A stretch of DNA of 64,000 nucleotides from Ornithinibacillus xuwenensis (lineage in GTDB: Bacteria > Bacillota > Bacilli > Bacillales > Amphibacillaceae): NCBI RefSeq assembly GCF_039614845.1, contig NZ_JBDIML010000003.1, positions 310,001-374,000 of the forward strand, written 5' to 3'. The translations under genes and the position numbers were made by a program. Under the pieces are notes generated by a model, which was not told where the DNA came from, searched no databases, and was given only the letters and a program-made list of their open reading frames with translations. Shown piece after piece: positions 17,238 through 24,748 of the stretch (position 1 is its first letter; every line of letters starts with the position of its first letter).

Positions 17238-17297
17238 GTAAAGTTAACTTTACGTAAAGCTTACTATACACTATTAGTCATGTCAAGGTAACTTTAC
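17238..17297 (-). promoter_or_regulatory. Promoter with two palindromic operators for the XRE operon
   Basis: GTAAAGTTAACTTTAC at 17238-17253 is a perfect 16-bp palindrome. GTCAAGGTAACTTTAC at 17282-17297 matches it at 14 of 16 positions. Their centres are 44 bp apart, about four DNA turns. On the minus strand a perfect TTGACA -35 (17281-17286) overlaps the distal site. A weak -10 (TAAGCT, 17258-17263, 17-bp spacing) lies next to the proximal site. Confidence 0.65.
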
Positions 17298-17386
17298 ATA
17301 AGAAATAATAATGGATTCCGAGAAGGATTTTTTGATAAAAAAGCGAATATAACCTTATAGAAGTTACTTCAGGAGGAGATAAAGAA

Positions 17387-17572
17387 ATGAAAACATATGT
17401 GCTAACGGTATTTGATAAATCAGGGGAAAAATTATTAGATGAATCTTTTGAAGCTGCAAATGATCTGGAAGCTAAAAAGCTTGGAGAAGAACGATTAGCT
17501 AACGAAGGTTACTTAGAGCATACCCACCGATGCGTTTCTCCAGACGCTAAATTAATTTTATTTCATCGCTAG
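17387..17572 (+). CDS. yhzD: YhzD-like small protein
   Basis: The 61-residue soluble protein begins Tyr-Val-Leu-Thr-Val-Phe-Asp-Lys and ends Lys-Leu-Ile-Leu-Phe-His-Arg, with Thr-His-Arg-Cys near residue 47. This is the whole-length pattern of the YhzD family of Bacillus, located next to yhaR as expected. Its function is unknown. AGGAGGAGA precedes the ATG. A bidirectional terminator follows. Confidence 0.8.
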   Translation: MKTYVLTVFDKSGEKLLDESFEAANDLEAKKLGEERLANEGYLEHTHRCVSPDAKLILFHR

Positions 17573-17593
17573 TCAAAATAAATCATATAAAAT

Positions 17594-17632
17594 AATACAA
17601 TGAGTGGGTGTTAACCCACTCATTGTATTTGT
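17594..17632. terminator. Bidirectional terminator between yhzD and yhaR
   Basis: A perfect 16-bp inverted repeat (17594-17609 with 17614-17629) lies between convergent genes. Confidence 0.88.
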
Positions 17633-17651
17633 AGATGATCAATAAACAAAA

Positions 17652-18425
17652 TCATTGCCCTTTAAAAACTGGACTTCTCTTCTCTAAAAATGCATGAACT
17701 CCTTCTTGATGATCCGCAGTATTTCGTAGTTCCCATTGATTTTGTTGCTCCATTTCAAGATAGTAATTTAATGTACCCAGATGCTGTTTATGATAGGTTG
17801 CTTTCGTTTTTAACATGGCTACTAATGGAGATGCCAAGAGAATATTTCCTAGCTTATTTGCCTCCGTAAGTACTTCTTCTTCCGTGAGAACATCTACAAG
17901 TCCCATATTCTTTGCTTCCACACCTTTTACCTGCTTCGGATTCCCCCAAATAAACTGTTTTGCTTGTTGTGTGCCAAGACGTTGTTCTGCCCAAAAATGA
18001 CCACCACCATCTGGTGCAAGCCCTACCCCATTAAACAGCATACCGAATTTTGCTTGGTGATGTGCTACAACATAGTCCGCTGTTAATGCAATACTTAGAC
18101 CTAATCCCGCTGCTGAACCTTGTACGGCAGAGATTACAAGCTTGGGCATCATATATAGACCTCTAACAATGGATGCAATGGTCTGCATTACCGAATCAAA
18201 AAACACTTTGTTGGAAAAGTCCTTCATCATGGCGATATCGCCCCCAGCACAAAATGCATTGCCTTCACCAGCTAAAATGATTATTTTATCTTGATTATTT
18301 TCAACAGCTTTCACTACCTCTAGTAATTCCTCTAGAAACGCTTTGTTAAGTGCATTATATCGATCCGGACGGGCAAGTGTAATATAAGAAATATTGTCCT
18401 TGCTCTCATGCTTTACAAAATCCAT
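17652..18425 (-). CDS. yhaR: Enoyl-CoA hydratase/isomerase family protein YhaR
   Basis: This 257-residue crotonase-fold protein has the oxyanion-hole segment Cys-Ala-Gly-Gly-Asp (near residue 60) and Gly-Ser-Ala-Ala-Gly-Leu-Gly (near 105). The two catalytic glutamates of enoyl-CoA hydratase are not found at their usual places. Instead the Gly-Leu-Ala-Pro-Asp-Gly-Gly segment near residue 138 carries an Asp, as in PaaG-type isomerases. A CoA-ester isomerase role is therefore more likely than hydration; the substrate is unknown. It stands alone, between terminators, as in the B. subtilis yha region. Confidence 0.82.
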   Translation of the reverse strand: MDFVKHESKDNISYITLARPDRYNALNKAFLEELLEVVKAVENNQDKIIILAGEGNAFCAGGDIAMMKDFSNKVFFDSVMQTIASIVRGLYMMPKLVISAVQGSAAGLGLSIALTADYVVAHHQAKFGMLFNGVGLAPDGGGHFWAEQRLGTQQAKQFIWGNPKQVKGVEAKNMGLVDVLTEEEVLTEANKLGNILLASPLVAMLKTKATYHKQHLGTLNYYLEMEQQNQWELRNTADHQEGVHAFLEKRSPVFKGQ

Positions 18426-18528
18426 TTTCTATTCCCCCTCAAAATGAAAACAATCTACAAACCTTATTCGATAATCAGCTGATAAATTCCTGCTACGAAC
18501 CTTACAATTCTAATTAGCGAAACATTTT

Positions 18529-18554
18529 ATTTAAACGCATCGTCTTACAGGTAT
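18529..18554 (+). promoter_or_regulatory. Candidate sigma-B promoter
   Basis: ATTTAA (18529-18534) and AGGTAT (18549-18554) are separated by 14 bp. Each matches the sigma-B consensus (GTTTAA and GGGTAT) at five of six bases. It lies about 29 bp before the lipoprotein gene at 18583. General-stress control of that gene is inferred. Confidence 0.5.
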
Positions 18555-18582
18555 AAAGTGTATCACCAAAGGAGGTGGTTAT

Positions 18583-18942
18583 ATGAAGAAGTATATGGGA
18601 AAGGGCATCTTGATTGTCAGTCTCTTCGGCTTATTATTCCTAGGAGCATGTGGTTTTACCGTTGAGGAACATGAGGATAGTGGTCTAGAATCAACGGATG
18701 AAAATACTTCTGGAACAATGCTTGCCGGTCAGGAAGCACCTGAAACTGTCGGAACAATCAAAAGCATCGATTCCTCAGATGAGATAATCATTACGGTTGA
18801 AGGCGAGGATATTACCTATCGTCTTTCTGAAGATGCGAAAAAGCAACTGGAATCAAATTCGTATGAATCTGGAACAGAGGTTACCTTTACAACCTACACC
18901 ATTGGGGATGACAAAGAAACAATCGACCAATTCAAAGAATAA
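18583..18942 (+). CDS. Small secreted lipoprotein of unknown function
   Basis: The 119-residue protein has a signal peptide and a Leu-Gly-Ala-Cys lipobox (Cys23). An acidic linker (about 24-50) is followed by a small beta-rich domain with Thr-Ile-Lys-Ser-Ile-Asp and a Val-Thr-Phe-Thr-Thr-Tyr strand, like bacterial OB-like 'DUF' lipoproteins. I do not recognise a family. AAAGGAGGTGG lies before the ATG and a terminator follows, so it is a single-gene unit, possibly under sigma-B. Confidence 0.7.
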   Translation: MKKYMGKGILIVSLFGLLFLGACGFTVEEHEDSGLESTDENTSGTMLAGQEAPETVGTIKSIDSSDEIIITVEGEDITYRLSEDAKKQLESNSYESGTEVTFTTYTIGDDKETIDQFKE

Positions 18943-18956
18943 TCTCATATAACAAA

Positions 18957-18990
18957 AAAAGCAGGGTGATAAAACTATCCCTGCTTTTAA
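18957..18990. terminator. Bidirectional terminator between the lipoprotein gene and yheA
   Basis: AAAAGCAGGG (18957-18966) pairs with CCCTGCTTTT (18979-18988), with A/T runs on both sides. Confidence 0.85.
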
Positions 18991-19002
18991 AATACGCTCT
19001 TA

Positions 19003-19353
19003 TTATCCTTGTTGTGATCCGTATAACTCTTCTAGTGGCTTTGTAATAATTTGGCTAATTTCATTAATTACTAAATTTAAACGTTGCTCTTGTTCCATTA
19101 ATTTAGAAATGGCATCGTGCTGTTGGACTAGCTCTACAACCTTACGTGCTTTTTCTAATTCTTCTTCTGTAATATCTTGACCCTGCATTTGTTTTTGTTG
19201 AAGTTCCATTTGTGTGTCACGAAAATCTTCAAACATTTTTTTTGCAGATTCATCACTCATAACCGCTTCAAACGCAGCTTTTAGCCCATTAAACTCTTCA
19301 CTCTCACGAATCGCCTTTTCTAATTCATAAGCACTATCATACATATTTGGCAA
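19003..19353 (-). CDS. yheA: YheA/YlbF-family protein
   Basis: The 116-residue all-helical protein begins Asn-Met-Tyr-Asp-Ser-Ala-Tyr-Glu-Leu-Glu and carries the YlbF/YheA coiled-coil pattern. YheA belongs to the UPF0342 group. Relatives YlbF, YmcA and YaaT tune RNase Y-dependent mRNA processing, but YheA itself has no proven role. The start is TTG at 19353, 7 nt after AAGGAGGA; a longer frame to 19407 includes upstream sequence before the ribosome binding site. The TTG start gives the length of B. subtilis YheA. Confidence 0.85.
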   Translation of the reverse strand: MPNMYDSAYELEKAIRESEEFNGLKAAFEAVMSDESAKKMFEDFRDTQMELQQKQMQGQDITEEELEKARKVVELVQQHDAISKLMEQEQRLNLVINEISQIITKPLEELYGSQQG

Positions 19354-19508
19354 AACATATTCCTCCTTGGTTACGATTACACCCACTATAACAAACCCCT
19401 CGCTCAATGTATACTGAAATCATATTTACAAAATTATTTAAAATCTTTTTTATACATTGCTTCAATTGTTATAATAAAAAGAAGACTACAGAAAATGAGG
19501 TATTCCCA

Positions 19509-20390
19509 TTGATTGAGCAATTAAAAAAAATCTTTCCAACACTTTGCTATCATCAGACACTTCCCTCAACTCTAGAAGATACATTCAAATGGTACATAAC
19601 GGAAGAATCACATATCATCGGAATTCATCAAAGTGAATTAGAAGCAAAAGATATCGCCTTACTAAACGCATTATTACGACCACTTCATCATCTATTCCCG
19701 CAAATGACTTCTGAAGAGGAAAAATGGAAGGGATGGATTTTCCAAGAAGAAATAGTTCCACACATCGCGATTAATTATCGATTTGTGTATTTTTCTATAC
19801 CAACTAAACAAATAGATCCACAAGCATTTAAGGAAGCATTAAATGAATTATTTGAAAGAGAAACAATAATATTGTGGAAAAACGAGGATGAAGGAGTAAT
19901 CATTGAAATTCAACAAGATGGGATAGATGAAGAGCTTTCCTATAAAGAAATAATTGATATTTTCATGAGTGATATCTATGTAAATATCAAATTCTTTGTC
20001 GGCCCTTTTACTTCAGACATAAAGGGAGTTAAACAACATTATGAACACCTGATTACTGGTGCTAATATCGCATTTAAGTATTCTGATCATCATGTCATCT
20101 CCTATTTAGAAGCAATACCTTATATTCTCATGGAGCAAATAGATCCTACATTTAAAAAAGAAGTTCAAAAAGTCGTATTGCAGGATTTTCAACACGATAC
20201 AGAGTTTATTAAAATGATTTACACATTCCTTGAAAGCAATTTAAATTTATCTGTAGCGGCAAAGAAATTATACATGCATCGTAACAGTCTTCAATATCGT
20301 ATCGATAAATTCCACGAAAAAACTGGGATTGATGTACGAGAATTTCATCAGGCACTAACCGTTTATTTAGCTCTTATATCAACTGAATAA
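19509..20390 (+). CDS. PucR/CdaR-type helix-turn-helix regulator
   Basis: The 293-residue protein has a poorly conserved N-terminal sensing region. It ends in a PucR-type HTH (Phe-Leu-Glu-Ser-Asn-Leu-Asn-Leu-Ser-Val-Ala-Ala-Lys-Lys-Leu, then His-Arg-Asn-Ser-Leu-Gln-Tyr-Arg), as in CdaR-family sugar-diacid regulators. The start is TTG at 19509 because GAGGT lies 7 nt upstream and a TATAAT at 19470-19475 lies inside the longer frame that begins at 19407. It is followed by a terminator and msmX, so control of sugar uptake is a reasonable guess. The ligand is unknown. Confidence 0.75.
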   Translation: MIEQLKKIFPTLCYHQTLPSTLEDTFKWYITEESHIIGIHQSELEAKDIALLNALLRPLHHLFPQMTSEEEKWKGWIFQEEIVPHIAINYRFVYFSIPTKQIDPQAFKEALNELFERETIILWKNEDEGVIIEIQQDGIDEELSYKEIIDIFMSDIYVNIKFFVGPFTSDIKGVKQHYEHLITGANIAFKYSDHHVISYLEAIPYILMEQIDPTFKKEVQKVVLQDFQHDTEFIKMIYTFLESNLNLSVAAKKLYMHRNSLQYRIDKFHEKTGIDVREFHQALTVYLALISTE

Positions 20391-20403
20391 CGTTTTTATT
20401 AGT

Positions 20404-20445
20404 AAACATGCACAAAGACAGAAAGATTCTTTGTGCATGTTTGCC
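20404..20445 (+). terminator. Terminator of the PucR-type regulator gene
   Basis: A perfect 15-bp inverted repeat (20404-20418 with 20428-20442) lies 14 nt after the stop. Confidence 0.75.
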
Positions 20446-20470
20446 ATTTTAGCCTTATGAAATCTTTACT

Positions 20471-20476
20471 ATAATA
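20471..20476 (+). promoter_or_regulatory. -10 element of a likely msmX promoter
   Basis: TATAAT lies 44 bp before the msmX start and after the preceding terminator. The -35 match (TTTAGC, 20448-20453) is weak. Confidence 0.5.
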
Positions 20477-20519
20477 GACATATCAATTAAAACGCTTTCA
20501 ATATTAGGGGGAGTATCCA

Positions 20520-21617
20520 ATGGCTGAATTAAAATTAGAACATATTCAAAAGAAGTACGATAAAGAGGTTATAGCGGTAAATGACTTTAATTTGCATATC
20601 AAGGATAAGGAATTTATCGTATTTGTTGGTCCATCTGGTTGTGGTAAGTCTACTACACTGCGCATGATTGCAGGACTAGAAGAAATTACAGAAGGTAATT
20701 TATTGATTGATGATAAGAAAATGAACGATGTCGCTCCAAAAGACCGTGACATCGCGATGGTTTTCCAAAATTACGCGTTATACCCACATATGAATGTTTA
20801 CGATAACATGGCATTTGGACTTAAGTTGCGTAAGTTCAAAAAAGATGAGATTGATAAGCGTGTTCAAAATGCAGCGAAAATTCTTGGTTTGGAAGCGTAT
20901 TTGGATCGTAAACCAAAAGCATTATCTGGTGGTCAGCGTCAACGTGTTGCATTAGGGCGTGCAATTGTACGTGATGCAAAGGTGTTCTTAATGGATGAGC
21001 CGTTATCCAATTTAGATGCTAAGCTTCGTGTTCAAATGCGTGCTGAAATTCAAAAGCTTCACAAGCGTCTACAAACTACTACTATTTATGTAACACATGA
21101 CCAAACAGAAGCAATGACAATGGCTACTCGTCTTGTGGTTATGAAAGACGGTGTTATCCAACAGGTTGGTGCACCAAAAGAAGTTTACGACAACCCGAAT
21201 AATGTATTCGTTGGTGGATTTATTGGTTCACCTTCTATGAACTTCTTAACCGGTAAGTTAACAGAAACTGATTTTGTCATGAATGAAGTAAACATTAAAG
21301 TACCAGAAGGAAAAATGAAGCTATTAAAAGAAAAAGGTTATGTCAATAAAGAAGTGATTCTAGGAATTCGCCCTGAAGATATTCATGATGAATTAGTCTT
21401 CATCGAATCAAGTCCGGAAACAAAAATTTCTGCATCAATCGATGTAGCTGAATTAATGGGAGCTGAAACTTACTTATATTCAAAAGTAAGCAATCAGGAT
21501 TTCATCGCAAGAGTAGACTCTCGTTCCGATATACAAGGTGGAGAAAAAATCGATTTAGCTTTGGATATGAATAAAGCTCACTTCTTTGATGCTGAAACAG
21601 AAGAAAGAATTAAATAA
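20520..21617 (+). CDS. msmX: Multi-sugar ABC transporter ATPase MsmX
   Basis: The 365-residue ATPase has Walker A (Gly-Pro-Ser-Gly-Cys-Gly-Lys-Ser-Thr near residue 37), Leu-Ser-Gly-Gly-Gln, Walker B (Phe-Leu-Met-Asp-Glu-Pro) and Val-Thr-His-Asp. The C-terminal MalK/UgpC-type regulatory (TOBE/OB) domain begins near residue 240 (Gly-Ile-Arg-Pro-Glu-Asp). No permease or binding protein is nearby. This matches MsmX of B. subtilis, a shared ATPase that serves several sugar importers. The ribosome binding site is GGGGGAG. A terminator follows. Confidence 0.92.
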   Translation: MAELKLEHIQKKYDKEVIAVNDFNLHIKDKEFIVFVGPSGCGKSTTLRMIAGLEEITEGNLLIDDKKMNDVAPKDRDIAMVFQNYALYPHMNVYDNMAFGLKLRKFKKDEIDKRVQNAAKILGLEAYLDRKPKALSGGQRQRVALGRAIVRDAKVFLMDEPLSNLDAKLRVQMRAEIQKLHKRLQTTTIYVTHDQTEAMTMATRLVVMKDGVIQQVGAPKEVYDNPNNVFVGGFIGSPSMNFLTGKLTETDFVMNEVNIKVPEGKMKLLKEKGYVNKEVILGIRPEDIHDELVFIESSPETKISASIDVAELMGAETYLYSKVSNQDFIARVDSRSDIQGGEKIDLALDMNKAHFFDAETEERIK

Positions 21618-21632
21618 CGGTTATAGTTTTCT

Positions 21633-21665
21633 TGGGGGACAAATTAATTTGTCCTCCTTTTTGCT
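21633..21665 (+). terminator. Terminator of msmX
   Basis: GGACAAATTAATTTGTCC (21635-21652) is a perfect palindrome followed by CTCCTTTTTG. Confidence 0.85.
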
Positions 21666-21734
21666 TTGCTTTACTTTTTTTGTAAAAATTAGGGAATTAT
21701 TTCTAGATATTAGGAAACAATACAATTAACAATA

Positions 21735-21767
21735 AATAAAGGGAAAGCCATTACGACTTTCCCTTTC
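21735..21767 (-). terminator. Terminator of the SASP gene
   Basis: AAAGGGAAAG (21738-21747) pairs with CTTTCCCTTT (21757-21766). It lies 31 bp past the SASP stop on the minus strand. Confidence 0.75.
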
Positions 21768-21797
21768 AGGAAGGGGATTCCTCCCCCGAATCCATCA

Positions 21798-22001
21798 TTA
21801 TTGAATTTTACCATTTAGTTGTTGTTGAGCAGTTTGAACTAAACGCTTAGTGATTTCTCCACCAACAGAACCGTTAGCACGAGAAGTTGTATCAGCACCA
21901 AGATTTACGCCAAACTCAGAAGCGATCTCATATTTCATTTGGTCAAGAGCTTGTTGTACGCCAGGTACAAGTAATTGGTTTGAACTGTTGTTGCTAGCCA
22001 T
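21798..22001 (-). CDS. Alpha/beta-type small acid-soluble spore protein
   Basis: This 67-residue protein is Asn/Gln-rich. It holds the GPR protease site Glu-Ile-Ala-Ser-Glu-Phe (residues about 27-32) and the Gly-Gly-Glu-Ile-Thr-Lys-Arg-Leu-Val segment typical of alpha/beta SASPs. These proteins coat spore DNA and protect it from UV and heat, and GPR degrades them at germination. The ATG at 22001 has AGGAGGTGA upstream. Expression in the forespore under sigma-G is expected from the family; a clear promoter is not obvious. Confidence 0.95.
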   Translation of the reverse strand: MASNNSSNQLLVPGVQQALDQMKYEIASEFGVNLGADTTSRANGSVGGEITKRLVQTAQQQLNGKIQ

Positions 22002-22100
22002 GTTTATCACCTCCTGTACTAAGTATTGTTAACAGATCTAGAAATCTTATTATAAATAAACACTGGTAATTTGTGGTTTGATGAAATGGCTAGCATGAAA

Positions 22101-22142
22101 AAAAAACGAATCCTGCACGAAAGGTGCAGGATTCGTTTTTCT
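22101..22142 (-). terminator. Terminator of fumC
   Basis: A perfect inverted repeat spans 22103-22138 (16-bp arms) with A runs on the plus strand, so a T run follows on the minus strand. Confidence 0.9.
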
Positions 22143-22150
22143 TTGCTTGT

Positions 22151-23536
22151 TTACTTTGGATAAGTCATTTCTTTTGGATTTACATAACGATCAAATTCCT
22201 CTTCGGTTAATAAACCTAATGCTACTGCAGTTTCTTTCAATGTCGCATTATCAGCAAATGCTTTCTTGGCAATTTTAGCAGCATTTTCATAGCCGATATG
22301 AGGATTTAAAGCAGTCACAAGCATTAATGAATCATTTAGATTCTTTTCGATTTGATCATGGTTCGGTTCAATTCCTTGTGCACAGCGCTCGTCAAAGGAT
22401 AGCATGCTATCCGCTAGTAACTGACAAGACTGCAGGAAGTTGTAAGCAATGACAGGTTTAAATACATTTAATTCAAAATTCCCTTGGCTAGCTGCAAACC
22501 CAATTGTTGCATCATTACCCATTACTTGTGCAGCTACCATGGTAACAGCCTCACTCTGTGTTGGATTAACCTTCCCTGGCATAATGGAGCTTCCAGGCTC
22601 GTTCGCTGGAATCGTGATTTCTCCAATACCACAACGAGGACCGCTAGCAAGCCAACGTACATCATTTGCGATTTTCATCAAGTCTGCTGCTAAACCTTTT
22701 AAGGCACCATGTGCAAAAACTGTTTCGTCATGACTTGTTAATGCATGGAACTTATTGGGAGCAGAAACAAATGATTTCCCAGTATAGTTACTTACTTCAG
22801 TACATACGCGCTCAGAAAATTCCGGATGAGCATTTAATCCAGTTCCAACTGCCGTCCCACCAATAGCAAGCTCTTTTAAATATTCTAAGCTATCGACAAT
22901 CATGTTTTCTGATTTCTCTAACATACGGTGCCAACCACTAATTTCTTGCCCAAGCGTTAAAGGTGTTGCATCTTGTAAATGTGTGCGGCCGATTTTCACA
23001 ATTTCGTGGAATGCATCCATTTTTGTTTTTAGAGTAGACTTCAATGTCTTTAATGCCGGTAACACAACATCCTCAAGCTTTAGTAATGCTGCAATATGCA
23101 TTGCAGTTGGATAGGTATCGTTTGAGCTCTGTGATTTATTAACATCGTCATTTGGATGTAGTGTTAAATCACTTCCTTCTTTCTTTAACCACTCATTCCC
23201 TACGAATGCAATTACTTCGTTTACGTTCATATTAGATTGTGTACCACTTCCAGTTTGCCATACAACTAATGGAAAATGCTCGTCCAAATTGCCTTCTAGA
23301 ATTCGTAATGCAGCATGTTCAATTGCATCTGCTTTTTTCGCATCTAGTAAACCTAAATCACGATTCGCTTTTGCTGCACTTTTCTTTAGAATTGCAAACG
23401 CTTTTATTATTTCATTTGGCATTGTTTCATTTCCAATTGGAAAGTTCTCCTTACTGCGTTGCGTTTGAGCACCCCAATGTTTATCAGCTGGTACTTTAAT
23501 TTCACCTAGTGTATCATGTTCTATGCGATAATCCAT
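22151..23536 (-). CDS. fumC: Class II fumarate hydratase
   Basis: This 461-residue homotetrameric enzyme interconverts fumarate and malate in the TCA cycle. The fumarase signature Gly-Ser-Ser-Ile-Met-Pro-Gly-Lys-Val-Asn is near residue 317, and Gly-Arg-Thr-His-Leu-Gln (near 185) holds the catalytic histidine. Length and sequence match B. subtilis CitG (FumC). It is a single-gene unit bounded by a strong terminator. It uses no iron-sulfur cluster. Confidence 0.96.
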   Translation of the reverse strand: MDYRIEHDTLGEIKVPADKHWGAQTQRSKENFPIGNETMPNEIIKAFAILKKSAAKANRDLGLLDAKKADAIEHAALRILEGNLDEHFPLVVWQTGSGTQSNMNVNEVIAFVGNEWLKKEGSDLTLHPNDDVNKSQSSNDTYPTAMHIAALLKLEDVVLPALKTLKSTLKTKMDAFHEIVKIGRTHLQDATPLTLGQEISGWHRMLEKSENMIVDSLEYLKELAIGGTAVGTGLNAHPEFSERVCTEVSNYTGKSFVSAPNKFHALTSHDETVFAHGALKGLAADLMKIANDVRWLASGPRCGIGEITIPANEPGSSIMPGKVNPTQSEAVTMVAAQVMGNDATIGFAASQGNFELNVFKPVIAYNFLQSCQLLADSMLSFDERCAQGIEPNHDQIEKNLNDSLMLVTALNPHIGYENAAKIAKKAFADNATLKETAVALGLLTEEEFDRYVNPKEMTYPK

Positions 23537-23766
23537 ATGTATTGCCTCCCCAATGTATTATTCTTCAAATTGAATCTTCCTCTATTGTACCAAATTTTTT
23601 AGAAATGAAAATCTATTTCACATTCTCAACCCTAAAAATAATATTTCTTGCTCCGCTTGATAATTCACAAAATTGTAATGCTTAATCCCATCGTTTACCT
23701 TTATACTAGTAATTAGACATCTAAAAGGATAAAAATATCGTAATTCTAATGATTGGAGGACTTTAT

Positions 23767-24678
23767 ATGCCTAATATATGGACACATATGCTTTTTTGCG
23801 AAGATGTAATTGACTCAATTGGTAATCCCCAGTCATTACCAAAGCATAGTTATATCATTAATTTAGGAGCACAAGGTCCAGATCCTTTCTTTTATTTCAA
23901 TTTTTGGCCTTGGGTTAAAGATGAACCTGTTCATCAAATAGGGAATCTTTTACATACTGAAAAATGCGGAGAATTTCTACTCGATTTGATTCACTTGGCT
24001 AAACACAAGTCAGTTGAAATAAAATCCTATGTATTTGGATTTGTGACTCACCATATTTTAGACCGTAATGCACACCCTTATATCCATTATCGGGCGGGCT
24101 ATGAAGGAAATAAACATCAAAAACTAGAGGTCATTATCGATACGTTAATGATGGAACGATATAAAAACCTGAAAACATGGAAAACACCTGTCTATAAGGA
24201 AATACACCTTCATAAAAAACAGAAACAGGATATATCGGAGGTACTTCATCAAGTCATATTAAAGCACTATCCCGAAGTGAAGAGAAGCTCTTCAGACTAT
24301 ATTCAAAAAGCTTTTAGTGATATGCATCTTGCACTGAAATTACTAGCAGATCCGCATGGCTGGAAAAATAAACTTTTAAAATCAATGGTATCCTCTTTCT
24401 CCCATCAGCCTATTACGGAGCATAAGGATTACTTAAATCTAGAACATACGACATGGTATCATCCTGCAACAAACGAGGCATCCAAAAAGAGCTTTATTGA
24501 TTTGTATGAGCAAGCACGTATTGAAGGTATCGAGGTAATGAGAAAAGTACTGGATTATTGGAAGGATGATAGCTCTAATCGTTCTGATTTAGTCGACATT
24601 ATTGGAGATATCTCTTACGATACCGGGTTACCACTACATTTAAACTTATCGAACAAGTATAGTGAACCAATTGTTTAA
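23767..24678 (+). CDS. Zinc-dependent phospholipase C-like hydrolase
   Basis: The 303-residue protein starts Pro-Asn-Ile-Trp-Thr-His and has Gly-Pro-Asp-Pro-Phe-Phe, His-His-Ile-Leu-Asp-Arg-Asn-Ala-His and a further His-Gln...Glu set. These are the clustered His/Asp residues of the zinc-dependent phospholipase C fold (PF00882 type). No signal peptide is seen, so it is probably cytoplasmic, and its natural substrate is unknown. The start at 23767 follows GGAGG by 7 nt; an earlier ATG at 23749 precedes it. Confidence 0.75.
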   Translation: MPNIWTHMLFCEDVIDSIGNPQSLPKHSYIINLGAQGPDPFFYFNFWPWVKDEPVHQIGNLLHTEKCGEFLLDLIHLAKHKSVEIKSYVFGFVTHHILDRNAHPYIHYRAGYEGNKHQKLEVIIDTLMMERYKNLKTWKTPVYKEIHLHKKQKQDISEVLHQVILKHYPEVKRSSSDYIQKAFSDMHLALKLLADPHGWKNKLLKSMVSSFSHQPITEHKDYLNLEHTTWYHPATNEASKKSFIDLYEQARIEGIEVMRKVLDYWKDDSSNRSDLVDIIGDISYDTGLPLHLNLSNKYSEPIV

Positions 24679-24698
24679 GTAATCTATATTGCTGGATA

Positions 24699-24737
24699 GT
24701 CGAAGAGGCATGAGTTCGCGACTCATGCCTCTTCATT
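24699..24737. terminator. Bidirectional terminator after the phospholipase-like gene
   Basis: A perfect 14-bp inverted repeat (24702-24715 with 24721-24734) lies between convergent genes. Confidence 0.85.
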
Positions 24738-24748
24738 CACTACCAGGG

